This document shows positions 1-9,302 of a DNA stretch of 64,000 nt, in pieces (the stretch's first letter is position 1; every line of letters starts with the position of its first letter). The translations under genes and the position numbers were made by a program. Origin of the DNA: Neisseria zalophi (GTDB lineage Bacteria; Pseudomonadota; Gammaproteobacteria; Burkholderiales; Neisseriaceae); NCBI RefSeq assembly GCF_008807015.1, contig NZ_CP031700.1, forward strand, positions 806,001 to 870,000, read 5' to 3'. Under the pieces are notes generated by a model. It was given only the letters and a program-made list of their open reading frames with translations. It searched no databases and was not told the origin of the DNA.

Positions 1-129
1 CAAACTCTTTGGCTTGAAGCCTGACCGAATATTAAAAGAAATTTGATGATATTGTACGCAACCGGATAAGGCTGTTTCTATGACTGCCTATCTGCTGTAA
101 CCGCCTACCAACAGGCAGAAAAAAATCGT

Positions 130-837
130 ATGAGTGAAACCCTAGATTATTTGACTGAAGCGCCTACCATTTCATCGATACTTGAAGAGCGCCATGATTC
201 CGAGCTTTTCCGTGTGTATGCGGAAATTCTCGACGGTATTACCGATCATAAGCTTCGTCCCGGACACAAACTGACTGAGTCTGATTTATGTCGCCGGATG
301 ATGTGTTCCCGCAGCACGGTACGCAGTGCGCTGTCTTTATTGGCACACGATAAAATTGTGGATTTGCAGCCTAATAGAGGGGCTTTTGTGCATGTGCCCG
401 ATGCCAAAGAAACACAAGATGTGTTTAAAATGCGGGTAGCATTGGAAGAAACCATTATCAATATGCTGTTAGACGAGCCCGACTTGGAAGAGTGTACCCG
501 CCCGCTTTATGAATTGATAGAGCGGGAAGAGGCCGCCTTCAACCGTTCCGACCGTGTGAGTTGGAACCGTTTGTCTAATGCCTTTCATGTTGAATTGGCG
601 CGGTTATTGGATAACGATGTATTGTTGGGTATTGTAAACCGCTTATGCGCACGTTCGTCTTTGATTATCGCCGTGTTTGACGCACCGAAAGACCGCCTGC
701 GTCATACTTATTGCGAACACCGCGAAATTCTCGATTATTTGGTAGCGGGCAAAGGCACCAAAGCGCGTAATCTGATGCGCAAACATTTGGGGGAGTGTCA
801 GGCCAGATTGCTGCGTAAATTTGAGGATGAAATATAA
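130..837 (+). CDS. GntR-family (FCD/FadR subfamily) transcriptional regulator
   Basis: This 235-residue protein is a DNA-binding regulator of the GntR superfamily. An N-terminal winged helix (about residues 25-90) contains the typical stretch LRPGHKLTESDLCRRM, then SRSTVRSAL and a wing ending NRGAFVHV. The C-terminal all-helical FCD ligand domain (about 95-230) carries spaced histidines (AFHVEL, YCEHREIL, MRKHLGEC) that match the metal/ligand pocket of FCD proteins. Such regulators usually sense small carboxylic acids. The effector and targets cannot be read from the sequence. It stands alone, and a DUS-pair terminator separates it from the convergent rpoD. FCD regulators bind short palindromes of the TTGT-NN-ACAA type; two such sites occur near 46.8 kb, but any link is speculative. 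Family call firm, function open. Confidence 0.9.
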   Translation: MSETLDYLTEAPTISSILEERHDSELFRVYAEILDGITDHKLRPGHKLTESDLCRRMMCSRSTVRSALSLLAHDKIVDLQPNRGAFVHVPDAKETQDVFKMRVALEETIINMLLDEPDLEECTRPLYELIEREEAAFNRSDRVSWNRLSNAFHVELARLLDNDVLLGIVNRLCARSSLIIAVFDAPKDRLRHTYCEHREILDYLVAGKGTKARNLMRKHLGECQARLLRKFEDEI

Positions 838-877
838 CGGAATAATAGTTATATTTTGCATGGTTCGGATTATTAAA

Positions 878-910
878 AAAGGCCGTCTGAAATATTTTCA
901 GACGGCCTTT
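878..910. terminator. DUS inverted-pair terminator between GntR gene and rpoD
   Basis: A perfect 15-bp inverted repeat (arms 878-892 and 896-910, loop TAT) is built from two facing AGGCCGTCTGAA uptake sequences. It is flanked by A- and T-runs, so it can end transcription in both directions between two convergent genes. This is the usual dual use of DUS in Neisseriaceae. Confidence 0.85.
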
Positions 911-936
911 GATATTGCTTTAGTATGCAAACCTTA

Positions 937-2913
937 TTAGGGCTGTTTGTTTTCTTCGCTGTCTAAGAAGCTTTTCAGGCGGTCGCTTCGGGTCGGATGG
1001 CGAAGTTTGCGCAAGGCTTTGGCTTCGATTTGGCGAATACGTTCGCGGGTTACGTCGAACTGTTTGCCAACTTCCTCAAGCGTGTGGTCGGTATTCATAT
1101 CAATACCGAAGCGCATACGCAATACTTTGGCTTCACGCGGTGTTAGGCTTTCCAGCACTTCTTTGGTTACTTCGTGCAGGCTGGAATACATCGCGGCATC
1201 TGCCGGCGCAATATTGTTGAGGTCTTCGATAAAGTCGCCCAAATGCGAATCGTCGTCATCGCCGATAGGGGTTTCCATCGAAATCGGCTCTTTAGCGATT
1301 TTCATGATTTTGCGGATTTTATCTTCGGGCATTTCCATCAGTTCGGCCAATTTGGCAGAATCGGGATCCTCTCCGTTTTCTTGCAGATACTGGCGCGAAA
1401 TACGGTTCATTTTATTGATGGTTTCAATCATGTGAACCGGAATACGGATGGTACGTGCTTGGTCGGCAATCGAGCGGGTAATGGCTTGGCGTATCCACCA
1501 AGTGGCATAGGTTGAAAACTTATAGCCGCGGCGGTATTCGAATTTATCTACCGCTTTCATCAGGCCGATATTGCCTTCTTGAATCAAGTCTAGGAATTGC
1601 AGGCCGCGGTTGGTGTATTTCTTGGCAATAGAAATTACCAGACGCAGGTTGGCCTGAATCATTTCTTGTTTGGCAGCAGCGGTTTCTTTTTCGCTGATGA
1701 CCATGTTTTTATTGATTTCTTTCAGTTCTTCAATGGAAATGCGGGTTTCAGTTTCCATTTCGGCAAGTGCGGTTTGTTTTTCAACAATGGCATGGCGGAA
1801 ACGGTCGAGAGCATCGCTCCATACTTTGCCTTTGGCAATTTCTTCTTCAACCCAATTTAGATTGGTGATTTGCGGTAAGAAGTAGTGGATGAAATAGTCT
1901 CTATCCATGTGGACGCGGTCTAAGCAGATATCACGTATTTCACGCTCCATTTTGCGGATATTGTCCACTTTTTCACGCAGGCTGTTGCTCAGGCTTTCGA
2001 TTTGGCGTGTGCCGAAGCGTACTTCCAATAGTTTGGATGCAATGGCATCGCGGTATTTGAGGTAGTCTTCATGGCGGCTGTCGTGTTTGGACAGTGCGGC
2101 AATCATTTTGTCGTAGTCTGCTTGGATAAGGTCAAAGTGATCCAATACTTTTTGCCTTAATTCGGCAAGATTGGTTGCGGCGATGGCTTCGGCGCTTTCT
2201 TCTTCCTCTTCATCGTCGCTGTCATCATCGCTGTCGTCGCTATCGTCATCATCGGAAACATTGCTGTCGGCAGTTGAGGAGGACGACGCGGTTTCCAAGT
2301 GTCCTAATCCCAATTCATTCAGTAAAACTTCATTAGGATCAATAATGGCTTCGACCACTTCGTCAACCTTGATTTCATCTTCACGGATGCGTTGGATGAG
2401 TTCGAGGATTTCGGCAATTGATCCCGGGCAGGCGGAAATGGCCTGAACCATGTTTTTCAGGGCATTTTCGATTTTTTTGGCGATAATGATTTCGTCTTCG
2501 CGCGTGAGCAGGTCAACCTGTCCCATTTCGCGCATATACATACGCACGGGGTCGGTGGTGCGGCCGAATTCGCTGTCTACGCTGGATAAGGCGGCTTCGG
2601 CTTCGGCAACGGCATCGTCGTCGGTAATGGCGGCGGTGTTGTCGCTCATCAGCATTTCTTCAGCATCGGGCGCCTGTTCGGTCACTTGGATGCCCAAGCC
2701 GGCAATCATGCTGACAATATTGTCGATTTGTTCGGCATCCGACATATCGTCGGGTAAGGCATCGTTAATTTCTGAATAGGTAATATAGCCGCGCTCTTTA
2801 CCCATAATAATGAGCTGACGTAAACGGGCCCGCTGTTCTTCGAGGGTCAGCGGGCGGGAATCGTCTTGCTCTTCATATTCGTTATCGCGGTTATCAGTAT
2901 TTTGGTTAGACAT
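937..2913 (-). CDS. rpoD: RNA polymerase primary sigma factor RpoD (sigma-70)
   Basis: At 658 residues this is the length of a group 1 sigma factor. Region 1.1 is at the N terminus and region 1.2 carries [12 protein letters not shown] (about 118-130). A non-conserved region follows, with a very acidic Ser/Asp/Glu tract (about residues 210-245). The core then shows region 2 with [20 protein letters not shown] and the -10 reader [15 protein letters not shown], region 3, and region 4 with the -35 reader [18 protein letters not shown]. It directs RNA polymerase to housekeeping promoters. It lies 129 bp downstream of dnaG on the same strand, the remnant of the common rpsU-dnaG-rpoD macromolecular synthesis order. 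A DUS lies in the gap, so separate promoters are possible. Confidence 0.98.
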   Translation of the reverse strand: MSNQNTDNRDNEYEEQDDSRPLTLEEQRARLRQLIIMGKERGYITYSEINDALPDDMSDAEQIDNIVSMIAGLGIQVTEQAPDAEEMLMSDNTAAITDDDAVAEAEAALSSVDSEFGRTTDPVRMYMREMGQVDLLTREDEIIIAKKIENALKNMVQAISACPGSIAEILELIQRIREDEIKVDEVVEAIIDPNEVLLNELGLGHLETASSSSTADSNVSDDDDSDDSDDDSDDEEEEESAEAIAATNLAELRQKVLDHFDLIQADYDKMIAALSKHDSRHEDYLKYRDAIASKLLEVRFGTRQIESLSNSLREKVDNIRKMEREIRDICLDRVHMDRDYFIHYFLPQITNLNWVEEEIAKGKVWSDALDRFRHAIVEKQTALAEMETETRISIEELKEINKNMVISEKETAAAKQEMIQANLRLVISIAKKYTNRGLQFLDLIQEGNIGLMKAVDKFEYRRGYKFSTYATWWIRQAITRSIADQARTIRIPVHMIETINKMNRISRQYLQENGEDPDSAKLAELMEMPEDKIRKIMKIAKEPISMETPIGDDDDSHLGDFIEDLNNIAPADAAMYSSLHEVTKEVLESLTPREAKVLRMRFGIDMNTDHTLEEVGKQFDVTRERIRQIEAKALRKLRHPTRSDRLKSFLDSEENKQP

Positions 2914-3042
2914 AAAAATGGATCTCGTTTGAAAACGGTTTAATGGGGGAGGCCGTCTGAAACAATAAAAGGGTATTCTGCGGAACAGTATGTGATTCTT
3001 CGCAGCAAGGTTGGGTTTTCAGACGGCACACCTTTTTAATAT

Positions 3043-4818
3043 TTAGGGTTTGGCCGGTGTTAGTAAAACCAGCAGTAGTTTTTTTTCACTTTCGCTCAGA
3101 CTACCATGCTGGTTTTTTTCTTTTAAAATTTCAATTTGGGCGTATTTTAACTCATTTAACAACTTTTTCATGCCGATTCTGAAATTTTCACAATCTTCCG
3201 CACTATCGCTCTCTAATGCCTCCGGCTCTTTCATGGCATTTTGGAAGATGCGGTTAACAGTGCTTTCATAGGGCGTACCGCGCATGTGTTCTAAAATTTG
3301 TGCACTACCCGGTATCTTCGGCTGGTTTTTAATCATTTCGGCAAGATTGGCCAAACAGGCAAAATCACCGGTTAGGGTCAGATATTCGGGTATTTCTATA
3401 TATGCTGCCCATGACGGATTTATCAAGAGGCTTCGTATCTGTCTTTCTGCCAATGTAGACATTTTCGGTTGTTTAAAGGTTTCTTTCGGCAGTTTGTAGC
3501 TTTTTTGTTTGGCTTGGCGTTTCGGTATTTCTTCACCTAATAAACGTGCCAAGTTTTCAGAATCAATGCCGACCAGTTCGCTTAATTGTTGTTTGAGCAG
3601 AAAAGCCAAAGCAGGGGCTTTGATTTGTGCCAATAAGGGGGAGCTGGTTTTGATTAATTCTGCTTTACCTTCTTGTGTGTTTAGGTTGAGGCCGTCTGAA
3701 AGAGCATCCCAAAAATAGGCTGATAAAGGCTTGCTTTGGTTTAACAGGGCATCTTCAAATTGTGCTTTGCCGTAGGCGCGTATATAGCTGTCGGGGTCGT
3801 GCTCTTCGGGTAGAAATAAAAAATGCAGGGCTTTATCGTCTTTGAGTTGGGGCAGGGAGTTTTCCAGTGCCCGCCATGCGGCTTTGCGCCCGGCACGGTC
3901 GCCGTCGAAACAGAAATAAATGCTGTCGGTTTGGCGCATCAATATTTTAACGTGATCGGCGGTGGTGGCCGTGCCGAGTGCGGCAACGCTGTATCCAATG
4001 CCGAATTGCGCCAGTGCGACCACGTCCATATAACCTTCGACCACTAAAATGCGTTGGGCGTCTTTAATGGCGGCACGGCCTTCGTGTAGGCCGTAGAGGT
4101 TTTTGCCTTTATCAAACAAGGGGGTTTCAGGTGAATTAAGGTATTTGGGCTCGCCTTTATCCAATACCCGCCCACCAAAACCGATGACTTGTCCGCGTTG
4201 GTTTCGGATAGGGAACATAATACGGTCGCGGAAACGGTCGTAATATTTGCCGTCTTTTTCAATCACCATGCCGCTTTCGACTAACGGCGTGTTGGGGTAC
4301 GGCTGGAAAACTTGTGCCAAAGGCTGCCAACTGTCGGGCGCGTAGCCCAAGCCGTAATGCTCGATAATTTCCGCACTTAATCCGCGTTTTGCCAAATATT
4401 GGTTTGCGCGTGTATCTTGTTTCAGACGGCCTGCATAGAAAACTGCGGCGGCTTCGGTGGTTTCTTCCAGTGTTTGCTGTTTCTTTTTGCGTTCCGCCCG
4501 CTCTTGCGGGTTTTCCTGTCGGCCGGCGGTACGCGGTACGGTCATGCCGACACGGTCGGCCAAATATTGTACGGCTTCGGTAAAACTCAAACCCTGATAT
4601 TCCATAATGAAACCAATAGCCGAACCGTGGGCACCGCAACCGAAACAGTGGTAAAACTGTTTTTGCGGGCTTACCGAAAAAGACGGTGACTTTTCTTTGT
4701 GAAAAGGGCAGCAAGCCATATAGTTTGCACCGCCTTTTTTGAGCGGAACATGTTCGTCGATAATATCGACGATATCGACTTTAGCCAGCAGTTCGTCTAT
4801 AAATTCACTGGGTATCAT
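3043..4818 (-). CDS. dnaG: DNA primase DnaG
   Basis: DnaG (591 residues) makes RNA primers for replication and works with the DnaB helicase at the fork. The N-terminal CHC2 zinc domain is visible as C37-x2-H40 and C58-x2-C61. The TOPRIM catalytic domain has the acidic motifs VEGYMDVVAL and FCFDGDRAGRKAA (about 258-315). The C-terminal helicase-binding part is less conserved. The start follows the usual family N terminus (MIPSEFIDELLAKVDIV). Two full DUS copies lie inside the reading frame (about 3691 and 4422), so the uptake motif is tolerated within coding sequence. It sits between yqeY and rpoD on the minus strand. Confidence 0.98.
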   Translation of the reverse strand: MIPSEFIDELLAKVDIVDIIDEHVPLKKGGANYMACCPFHKEKSPSFSVSPQKQFYHCFGCGAHGSAIGFIMEYQGLSFTEAVQYLADRVGMTVPRTAGRQENPQERAERKKKQQTLEETTEAAAVFYAGRLKQDTRANQYLAKRGLSAEIIEHYGLGYAPDSWQPLAQVFQPYPNTPLVESGMVIEKDGKYYDRFRDRIMFPIRNQRGQVIGFGGRVLDKGEPKYLNSPETPLFDKGKNLYGLHEGRAAIKDAQRILVVEGYMDVVALAQFGIGYSVAALGTATTADHVKILMRQTDSIYFCFDGDRAGRKAAWRALENSLPQLKDDKALHFLFLPEEHDPDSYIRAYGKAQFEDALLNQSKPLSAYFWDALSDGLNLNTQEGKAELIKTSSPLLAQIKAPALAFLLKQQLSELVGIDSENLARLLGEEIPKRQAKQKSYKLPKETFKQPKMSTLAERQIRSLLINPSWAAYIEIPEYLTLTGDFACLANLAEMIKNQPKIPGSAQILEHMRGTPYESTVNRIFQNAMKEPEALESDSAEDCENFRIGMKKLLNELKYAQIEILKEKNQHGSLSESEKKLLLVLLTPAKP

Positions 4819-4942
4819 GGTGTTTTACATTAGAGGCCGTCTGAAAAATCATATAGCCCTATTCCATAGTATGGCTATAAACAACAAATATAGAGCCAGT
4901 TATGGGAGTAGTAAATTTATCGGCTATTGATTCTTCAAATTA

Positions 4943-5389
4943 TCAGGCAGTTAGCACGGCTTTGAGGATTTTATTAACTTGCCCCATATCGGCTTTACCT
5001 GCCAAGCGGGTTTTGAGTAGGCCCATTACTTTGCCCATATCCGACATGCCTGAAGCGCCGGTTTCGGCTACTGCCGAAGTGACGGCGGCACGGATTTCGT
5101 CTTCCGACATCATTTGCGGCAAATAGTGTTTCAATACTTCGATTTCGGCATTTTCTTTATCCGCCAGATCGGCTCTGCCGGCTTCGGTATAAATTTTTGC
5201 GCTGTCATTCCGCTGTTTGACCATTTTGGTAATAATGGCAATCACTTTGGTGTCGTCCGCTTCGGTACGTTCGTCAACTTCAAATTGTTTGATGGCAGCA
5301 TTAATCAGGCGGATGGTGGAAAGTTTGACACTCTCTTTGGCGCGCATTGCTGCTTTCATATCTTCGGTTAATTGTGCTTTCAGGCTCAT
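4943..5389 (-). CDS. GatB/YqeY-domain protein
   Basis: This 148-residue protein matches the YqeY family (MSLKAQLTEDMKAAMRAKE at the N terminus, ending MGQVNKILKAVLTA). The family resembles the tail domain of the GatB subunit of Asp/Glu-tRNA amidotransferase, which touches tRNA. The role of free-standing YqeY is not settled. The family is commonly found between rpsU and dnaG, exactly as here (rpsU 200 bp upstream, dnaG 125 bp downstream, all minus strand). The length and the motif LPQMMSEDEIRAAV are normal. Family call strong, function unknown. Confidence 0.93.
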   Translation of the reverse strand: MSLKAQLTEDMKAAMRAKESVKLSTIRLINAAIKQFEVDERTEADDTKVIAIITKMVKQRNDSAKIYTEAGRADLADKENAEIEVLKHYLPQMMSEDEIRAAVTSAVAETGASGMSDMGKVMGLLKTRLAGKADMGQVNKILKAVLTA

Positions 5390-5588
5390 GGTGATATCGC
5401 TTTAAAAAGTGAGAGATATTATGTGAATGGTGCTATTTTGGTAAAAAACAAGCGTCAAGCTGTCTATATTGCCGGGTTTGTCAGTAATTATTTATGGGTG
5501 CTAAAACCGATTCGATTGAAAAATGCCAAAACACCGTAAAGCAATGGCTTTACGGTGCATACTGCGTCTATTTAATAAAAGTATTAAA

Positions 5589-5801
5589 TTAATAGTATTT
5601 CGGCGGCAGTTGTTGGCTGCGTAGGCGTTTTTGCAAACGTTTTACAGCAGCTGCTTTTTTACGTTTACGCTCGGTTGTTGGTTTTTCGTAAGCTTCGCGG
5701 GCACGTAATTCAGTCAACAGACCGGTTTTTTCAACAGCACGTTTGAAACGGCGCATAGCAACTTCAAAAGGTTCATTTTCTTTAACACGAATTGCAGGCA
5801 T
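5589..5801 (-). CDS. rpsU: 30S ribosomal protein S21
   Basis: S21 (70 residues) is a small basic protein of the 30S subunit, near the 3' end of 16S rRNA, and helps initiation on Shine-Dalgarno-bearing mRNAs. [20 protein letters not shown] and the basic C-terminal half are diagnostic. I chose the ATG at 5801 over the ATG 18 bp upstream because a GGAAG ribosome site lies just before it and all S21 proteins begin MPAIRV or similar. Upstream is a 375-bp gap holding a structured leader with a Shine-Dalgarno/anti-Shine-Dalgarno hairpin. The usual divergent neighbour tsaD is not here. Confidence 0.97.
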   Translation of the reverse strand: MPAIRVKENEPFEVAMRRFKRAVEKTGLLTELRAREAYEKPTTERKRKKAAAVKRLQKRLRSQQLPPKYY

Positions 5802-6145
5802 TGAACTTCCTTTAATCATTAAATGTATATAAATTAGGCTTCATGCCGTCTCGAAAAGCAATATGCAATATTTCAGACGGCTTCAATAGGTTTTTATTGT
5901 ATCACTGTTTGCTCTGATGGCTTGGTCGGATACCCACCGTGATGAAAACATCACCTCCTGACAAACGCGGATAAGTTTCTTTAAAATGGTTACCGCAAAA
6001 TATATTCAGCCGCATAGCTGAAAAATGAATTTTTTGATTATCTTATTCATGGCTTTTTTTGTCAACAAAACCTTCGGGTTTTTCATTGATTCGAATATTA
6101 CTTATCGAAAGCAGTGGGTAAGGTTATCGGTCTTTAGTCGAATGA
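5802..6145 (-). promoter_or_regulatory. Long rpsU upstream region with a structured SD-like hairpin
   Basis: No ORF of credible size lies between rpsU and the PpiC gene. On the minus strand the sequence AGGAGGTGAT (complement of 5950-5959) is a full-length consensus Shine-Dalgarno. It is partly hidden in the hairpin GTGATG-TTTT-CATCAC (5939-5954). The ATG directly after it is only 2 nt from the GGAGG core and would give just 22 codons, so it does not look like a translated start. Seen from the plus strand the same site reads ATCACCTCCT, the 16S rRNA 3' tail. A partial uptake-sequence pair (5844-5881) lies nearer to rpsU. This may be the rpsU leader or a small RNA. No known RNA family was recognised. 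Confidence 0.4.
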
Positions 6146-6176
6146 AAGGCCGTTTGAAAAAGTTTCAGACGGCCTT
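6146..6176 (-). terminator. DUS-pair terminator after the PpiC genes
   Basis: Arms 6146-6159 and 6163-6176 form a 14-bp stem with one mismatch (left copy GCCGTTTGAA, right copy a full DUS) and a 3-nt loop. It lies 18 bp after the stop codon of the minus-strand foldase gene and is the likely end of that operon. Confidence 0.75.
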
Positions 6177-6194
6177 ATATTATGAAGCTATATT

Positions 6195-6977
6195 TTACTG
6201 TTGAACTTCAATACCATTGTCTTTCAGCAAGGTTTCAATTTGTTGCTGTACTCTTTGCTGTTTGAGTTGTTGGGCAACTAAATCTCGAACCTGATTAAAT
6301 GGTTGTGCATCCGGGTTACGTTCTGCGGCGGCAAGTTTGAATAGATAAAATTGGCCATTCATTGCCACTGGATCGGCAGTAATTTGACCTCGTGTCATTT
6401 TATTCACAATACCAGCCAATTCAGGAGGAAGCATTTGGGGAGGAATAAACTGATCCATTTGCTGTTGGTCAGGATTCGGATAGCGTTTCATTAAATCATC
6501 AAAGGATAAGCCTTTTAATAATAATTCCTGCGCTTTACGGGCTTCATCTTGTGTTGCAAAACCTACTTGTTGGAGTTTTACGAGACGGGTCTGTTGGTCA
6601 TAAAACGTCCGCAAGTCGGCTTCACTGACTTCTGTATTGTTTTCAAGGTAACGTACATATTGTCCTGCATAAAACTCGGCTTCTGCATTTTTAAATTGGC
6701 TTTGAACTTCAGGAAGTTTTTCCAAACCTAATTTAAAAGCTTCGTTTTTTAGCATTTCAACAGTTTGAAGATGGGTAGTCACGTTTTTGCGTAATGTTTC
6801 CCCATCGGGTCTTTCGGCGGCAGGTAATGCATCCGCCCGTTGTAGTTCTTGTGCAACCATGCTGTCAATACGGGCACGATCAATTTCGGGAGGGGTTCCT
6901 GCTGCCAATAGTCCGGTAGTGGTTAAAGCAACAGCTAAAGCTGTAAATATATATGTTTTTTTCATCATAGCTAACAT
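6195..6977 (-). CDS. Periplasmic PpiC-type peptidyl-prolyl isomerase, distal copy
   Basis: This 260-residue protein has a signal peptide (KKTYIFTALAVALTTTGLLA), a helical chaperone-like N-terminal part, and a degenerate parvulin region (about 125-215; VKLQQVGFATQDEARKAQELL, then GQITADPVAMNGQFYLFKL). The C-terminal helix is rich in Gln. It should act in the periplasm on outer-membrane or secreted proteins, like SurA/PrsA/PEB4-type foldases. It starts 9 bp after the stop of a related upstream gene, so the two are co-transcribed. The canonical parvulin active-site residues are poorly preserved, so it may be mainly a chaperone. Start taken at 6977; the ATG pair at 6968/6965 is an alternative. 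Confidence 0.82.
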   Translation of the reverse strand: MLAMMKKTYIFTALAVALTTTGLLAAGTPPEIDRARIDSMVAQELQRADALPAAERPDGETLRKNVTTHLQTVEMLKNEAFKLGLEKLPEVQSQFKNAEAEFYAGQYVRYLENNTEVSEADLRTFYDQQTRLVKLQQVGFATQDEARKAQELLLKGLSFDDLMKRYPNPDQQQMDQFIPPQMLPPELAGIVNKMTRGQITADPVAMNGQFYLFKLAAAERNPDAQPFNQVRDLVAQQLKQQRVQQQIETLLKDNGIEVQQ

Positions 6978-6986
6978 TCTTTTCGC

Positions 6987-7862
6987 TTAGTTGGCTGGTT
7001 TGATATCGGCTTTACGGAGTAGTGTTTCAACAGCTTGGTCGATACGTTCAGCTTGCAATTGGTTGCCTAGTCCGTTTTTGGCAGCTTCATAAGAAGGGAT
7101 TTTTGCTGCACGTTTGTCATTAATATAAAACACACCGAATAAACCATTGCCATCTTCTAGCGGAGAAGCTGTATAACCACCTTTATTTAATTGGCGGATT
7201 GCTGCATATATGACAGGCGCGCCTTGTTCCAGATCTTTCAAATTAACATAATCTTCGTTTACGCCACCGTTTTGTTTGCTTTCCGGATCAATAGAATATT
7301 GGGTTGCAACGGTTTTGAAGCTTTTTTTGGCTTTTAAATCAGCAATGGCTTTTTCCGCATCAGAACGGCTGCGGGTAATGATTTCGCCTAATTGTACTTC
7401 ATAGCTTCCTTGATAAAATTTCTTGAAATCATTATAAGCAGTTTGAAGGTCTTTTTCGCTAATCGGATTAGTACGTAGTGTGTGTGCAATGAAAGCACGG
7501 TTAAGCATTTCATTTTCAAAACCCGCCCATTGTTGTTTGAATGTGGCTTGTTTGTCGGCCCCATCTTTTTTTGCAGCAGCGCGTGCGTCTGCTATGGCTT
7601 TTTTGTATTCGGCAGATTGGTCTAATTTTAAGCGTTTTGCTTCTTGTGCAACCACGGTTGTCATAATCTGGCGCTCAGTTAGTTCTTGACGAAGCGCAGG
7701 GCTGTCTGGAATTTGTGGGTTTTGGCTTTGTAAAATTTTGACTTGTCCGTCAATTTCGGTACTGTCGATTTTGGCACCGTTGACGGTAACTAGGGTTTTT
7801 GCCCATAAGCTGCCTGATATTAAAGTGGTTAACAAGGCTAACGCAAAATAAGATTTTTTCAT
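6987..7862 (-). CDS. Periplasmic PpiC-type peptidyl-prolyl isomerase, proximal copy
   Basis: This 291-residue exported foldase has a signal peptide cleaved around SGSLWA-KTLV, a helical N-terminal chaperone region, and a parvulin domain (about 133-235) with VQLGEIITRSRSDAEKAIADL, YSIDPESKQNGGVN and GLFGVFYIND. In Neisseria the equivalent gene next to bolA and tspA is annotated as a peptidyl-prolyl isomerase or cell-binding-factor-like protein. Here two tandem paralogues occupy that place. Its start is preceded by a GAGAAAACC-type ribosome site. It probably belongs to the yciB-yciI-bolA-ppiC operon on the minus strand. Confidence 0.9.
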   Translation of the reverse strand: MKKSYFALALLTTLISGSLWAKTLVTVNGAKIDSTEIDGQVKILQSQNPQIPDSPALRQELTERQIMTTVVAQEAKRLKLDQSAEYKKAIADARAAAKKDGADKQATFKQQWAGFENEMLNRAFIAHTLRTNPISEKDLQTAYNDFKKFYQGSYEVQLGEIITRSRSDAEKAIADLKAKKSFKTVATQYSIDPESKQNGGVNEDYVNLKDLEQGAPVIYAAIRQLNKGGYTASPLEDGNGLFGVFYINDKRAAKIPSYEAAKNGLGNQLQAERIDQAVETLLRKADIKPAN

Positions 7863-7910
7863 GGTTTTCTCAGTATAAATAAAAGGTTAGTTTGGGGATG
7901 CTAAGGTAAG

Positions 7911-8180
7911 TTAATGGAAGTATTCTTCAGGGGTGGCGGCTTTGATACTTAATGCATGTATCAGGCCGTCTGAAAATAAATCTTGAAGCATATCTTTAAT
8001 TAAACGTTGACGGTTAAGACGGCTAACGCCGTCGAATGCTTCGCTAACGATAAGTAAGGCGTAATGACCGCCTCCGGTATTGCCGGCATGACCGGCGTGA
8101 AGATGGCTGTCATCACGATATTCGAAGTGTATAGGATTGAGTTCTGCTAATCTTGCCTCAATGGTTTTTTGCATATCCAT
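7911..8180 (-). CDS. BolA-family protein
   Basis: This 89-residue BolA-like protein shows the family core: an N-terminal helix (KTIEARLAELNPIHFEYRDD), the short HAGHAGNTGGGHYALLIVSEAF segment, and RLIKDMLQDLFSDGLIHALSIKAATPEEY. BolA proteins pair with monothiol glutaredoxins through a shared iron-sulfur cluster and affect iron handling and cell shape. The conserved His in HALSIKA is present. It starts 1 bp after the yciI stop codon, so translation is probably coupled. A full DUS (about 7965) is embedded in the frame. Confidence 0.92.
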   Translation of the reverse strand: MDMQKTIEARLAELNPIHFEYRDDSHLHAGHAGNTGGGHYALLIVSEAFDGVSRLNRQRLIKDMLQDLFSDGLIHALSIKAATPEEYFH

Positions 8181-8181
8181 T

Positions 8182-8472
8182 TTACTTAAAAACCGCCTTA
8201 AAAGGTTTAATCAAAATTTCATCATAAACACCGGCATCTACATAAGGGTCTTGCTCGGCCCATGCTTGTGCATCATCTAATGATGCAAACTGGGCGATGA
8301 TTAAGCTGCCTGAAACCCGTTCAGGGTTGTCAGGTAAAGGATTGGGGCCCGCTGTTAACAAACGGCCTTCCGCCTGTAGGTTTTCTAGACGCTTGAGATG
8401 TTCAGAGCGTGCGCTCATTCGTGCTTCATGTACATCTTCGCCATCTGTGGCCAATAACATAAAATATTCCAT
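8182..8472 (-). CDS. YciI-family protein
   Basis: This 96-residue protein has the ferredoxin-like fold of the YciI family: a short beta strand (MEYFMLLATDGED), the HLKRLENLQAEGRLLTAGP segment with the conserved His and GRLL, and the C-terminal SLDDAQAWAEQDPYVDAGVYDEILIKPF. Members resemble enzymes of the muconolactone isomerase type, but no reaction is established for this group. It lies between yciB and bolA in a compact operon, the same order as in Neisseria. The family is certain, the function unknown. Confidence 0.93.
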   Translation of the reverse strand: MEYFMLLATDGEDVHEARMSARSEHLKRLENLQAEGRLLTAGPNPLPDNPERVSGSLIIAQFASLDDAQAWAEQDPYVDAGVYDEILIKPFKAVFK

Positions 8473-8479
8473 AAATAAT

Positions 8480-9013
8480 CTAATCCTTCTGGGGTAAATG
8501 GCGACTTAAATAAATACCTTGTGCCAATGCAAAAAGAATCATCAAGCCGGTTGAACCGAATAGTTTGTAATTTACCCATTGTGCTTCTGAAAGCATATAG
8601 GCCGCAGCAAGGTTGGCTAAGCCCATAAAAATTAAAAAAAGCACCCAGGCAATAGTAAGCCGGCGCCAAACATGGTCTTCAAGTTCAATTTCTTTACCCA
8701 GCATTGCTTTTAAGCCATTTTTCTTCCAAAACAAGCTACCACCTAAAGCTAATGCGCCAGCCCAAAATAGTAATGTCGGTTTCCACATGATAAAACGTTT
8801 ATCATGTAGCAATATGGTTGCCCCCCCTAAAACCGTAATCAATATAAGGCTGACCCATTGCATGGTATCTAATTTTTTGTATTTCAGCCAAATAACAGCG
8901 GCTTGAATAATACCGACAATCAAAGCCACAGCCGTGGCCCAAATAATATTTTTAGTAACCGTATAAGTAATAAAAAACAAAATAACGGCGATGAAATCAC
9001 TTAATATTTTCAT
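8480..9013 (-). CDS. yciB: Inner-membrane septation protein A (YciB/IspZ family)
   Basis: A 177-residue inner-membrane protein with about five hydrophobic segments (roughly 3-19, 24-42, 50-67, 80-95, 120-138 and 148-168). Family marks are MKILSDFIAVILFF at the start, FIMWKPTLLFWAGALAL, and WRRLTIAWVLFLIFMGLANL. YciB is linked to cell-envelope synthesis and division-site assembly. It is the first gene of the yciB-yciI-bolA-foldase cluster and diverges from tspA, with about 290 bp between the two starts. Confidence 0.95.
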   Translation of the reverse strand: MKILSDFIAVILFFITYTVTKNIIWATAVALIVGIIQAAVIWLKYKKLDTMQWVSLILITVLGGATILLHDKRFIMWKPTLLFWAGALALGGSLFWKKNGLKAMLGKEIELEDHVWRRLTIAWVLFLIFMGLANLAAAYMLSEAQWVNYKLFGSTGLMILFALAQGIYLSRHLPQKD

Positions 9014-9302
9014 CTGCGTATATTATCCCGATTATTTCTAATTGCTCAATAATACAGTGAGACGAACTCTTTTGCATCATTTATGTCAATCAACATAAAA
9101 AATAGGCAGGCTATCTTAAAAATAAGCCGATTGTCTGATTTTTTACAAAGAGGATGCCAAGAGTGGTTATAAAGTTGCAATTTCCAGCTTGTTATTTACA
9201 TAAATTAGCAGATTTGCTTGGCAGGGTAGGCTATTCGCATATATGATGCAGCCTGTATACTAAAAGGCAGTTGGACTGCAAAACTTGGACAGGGGATATA
9301 AT

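Noticed and set aside
2171-2446. Plus-strand Ser-rich ORF opposite rpoD
   Set aside because: It is the complement of the acidic Asp/Ser tract of RpoD.
5802-6145. 6S RNA or a known riboswitch upstream of rpsU
   Set aside because: No conserved 6S closing stem or riboswitch core could be matched by eye; left as an unassigned structured region.
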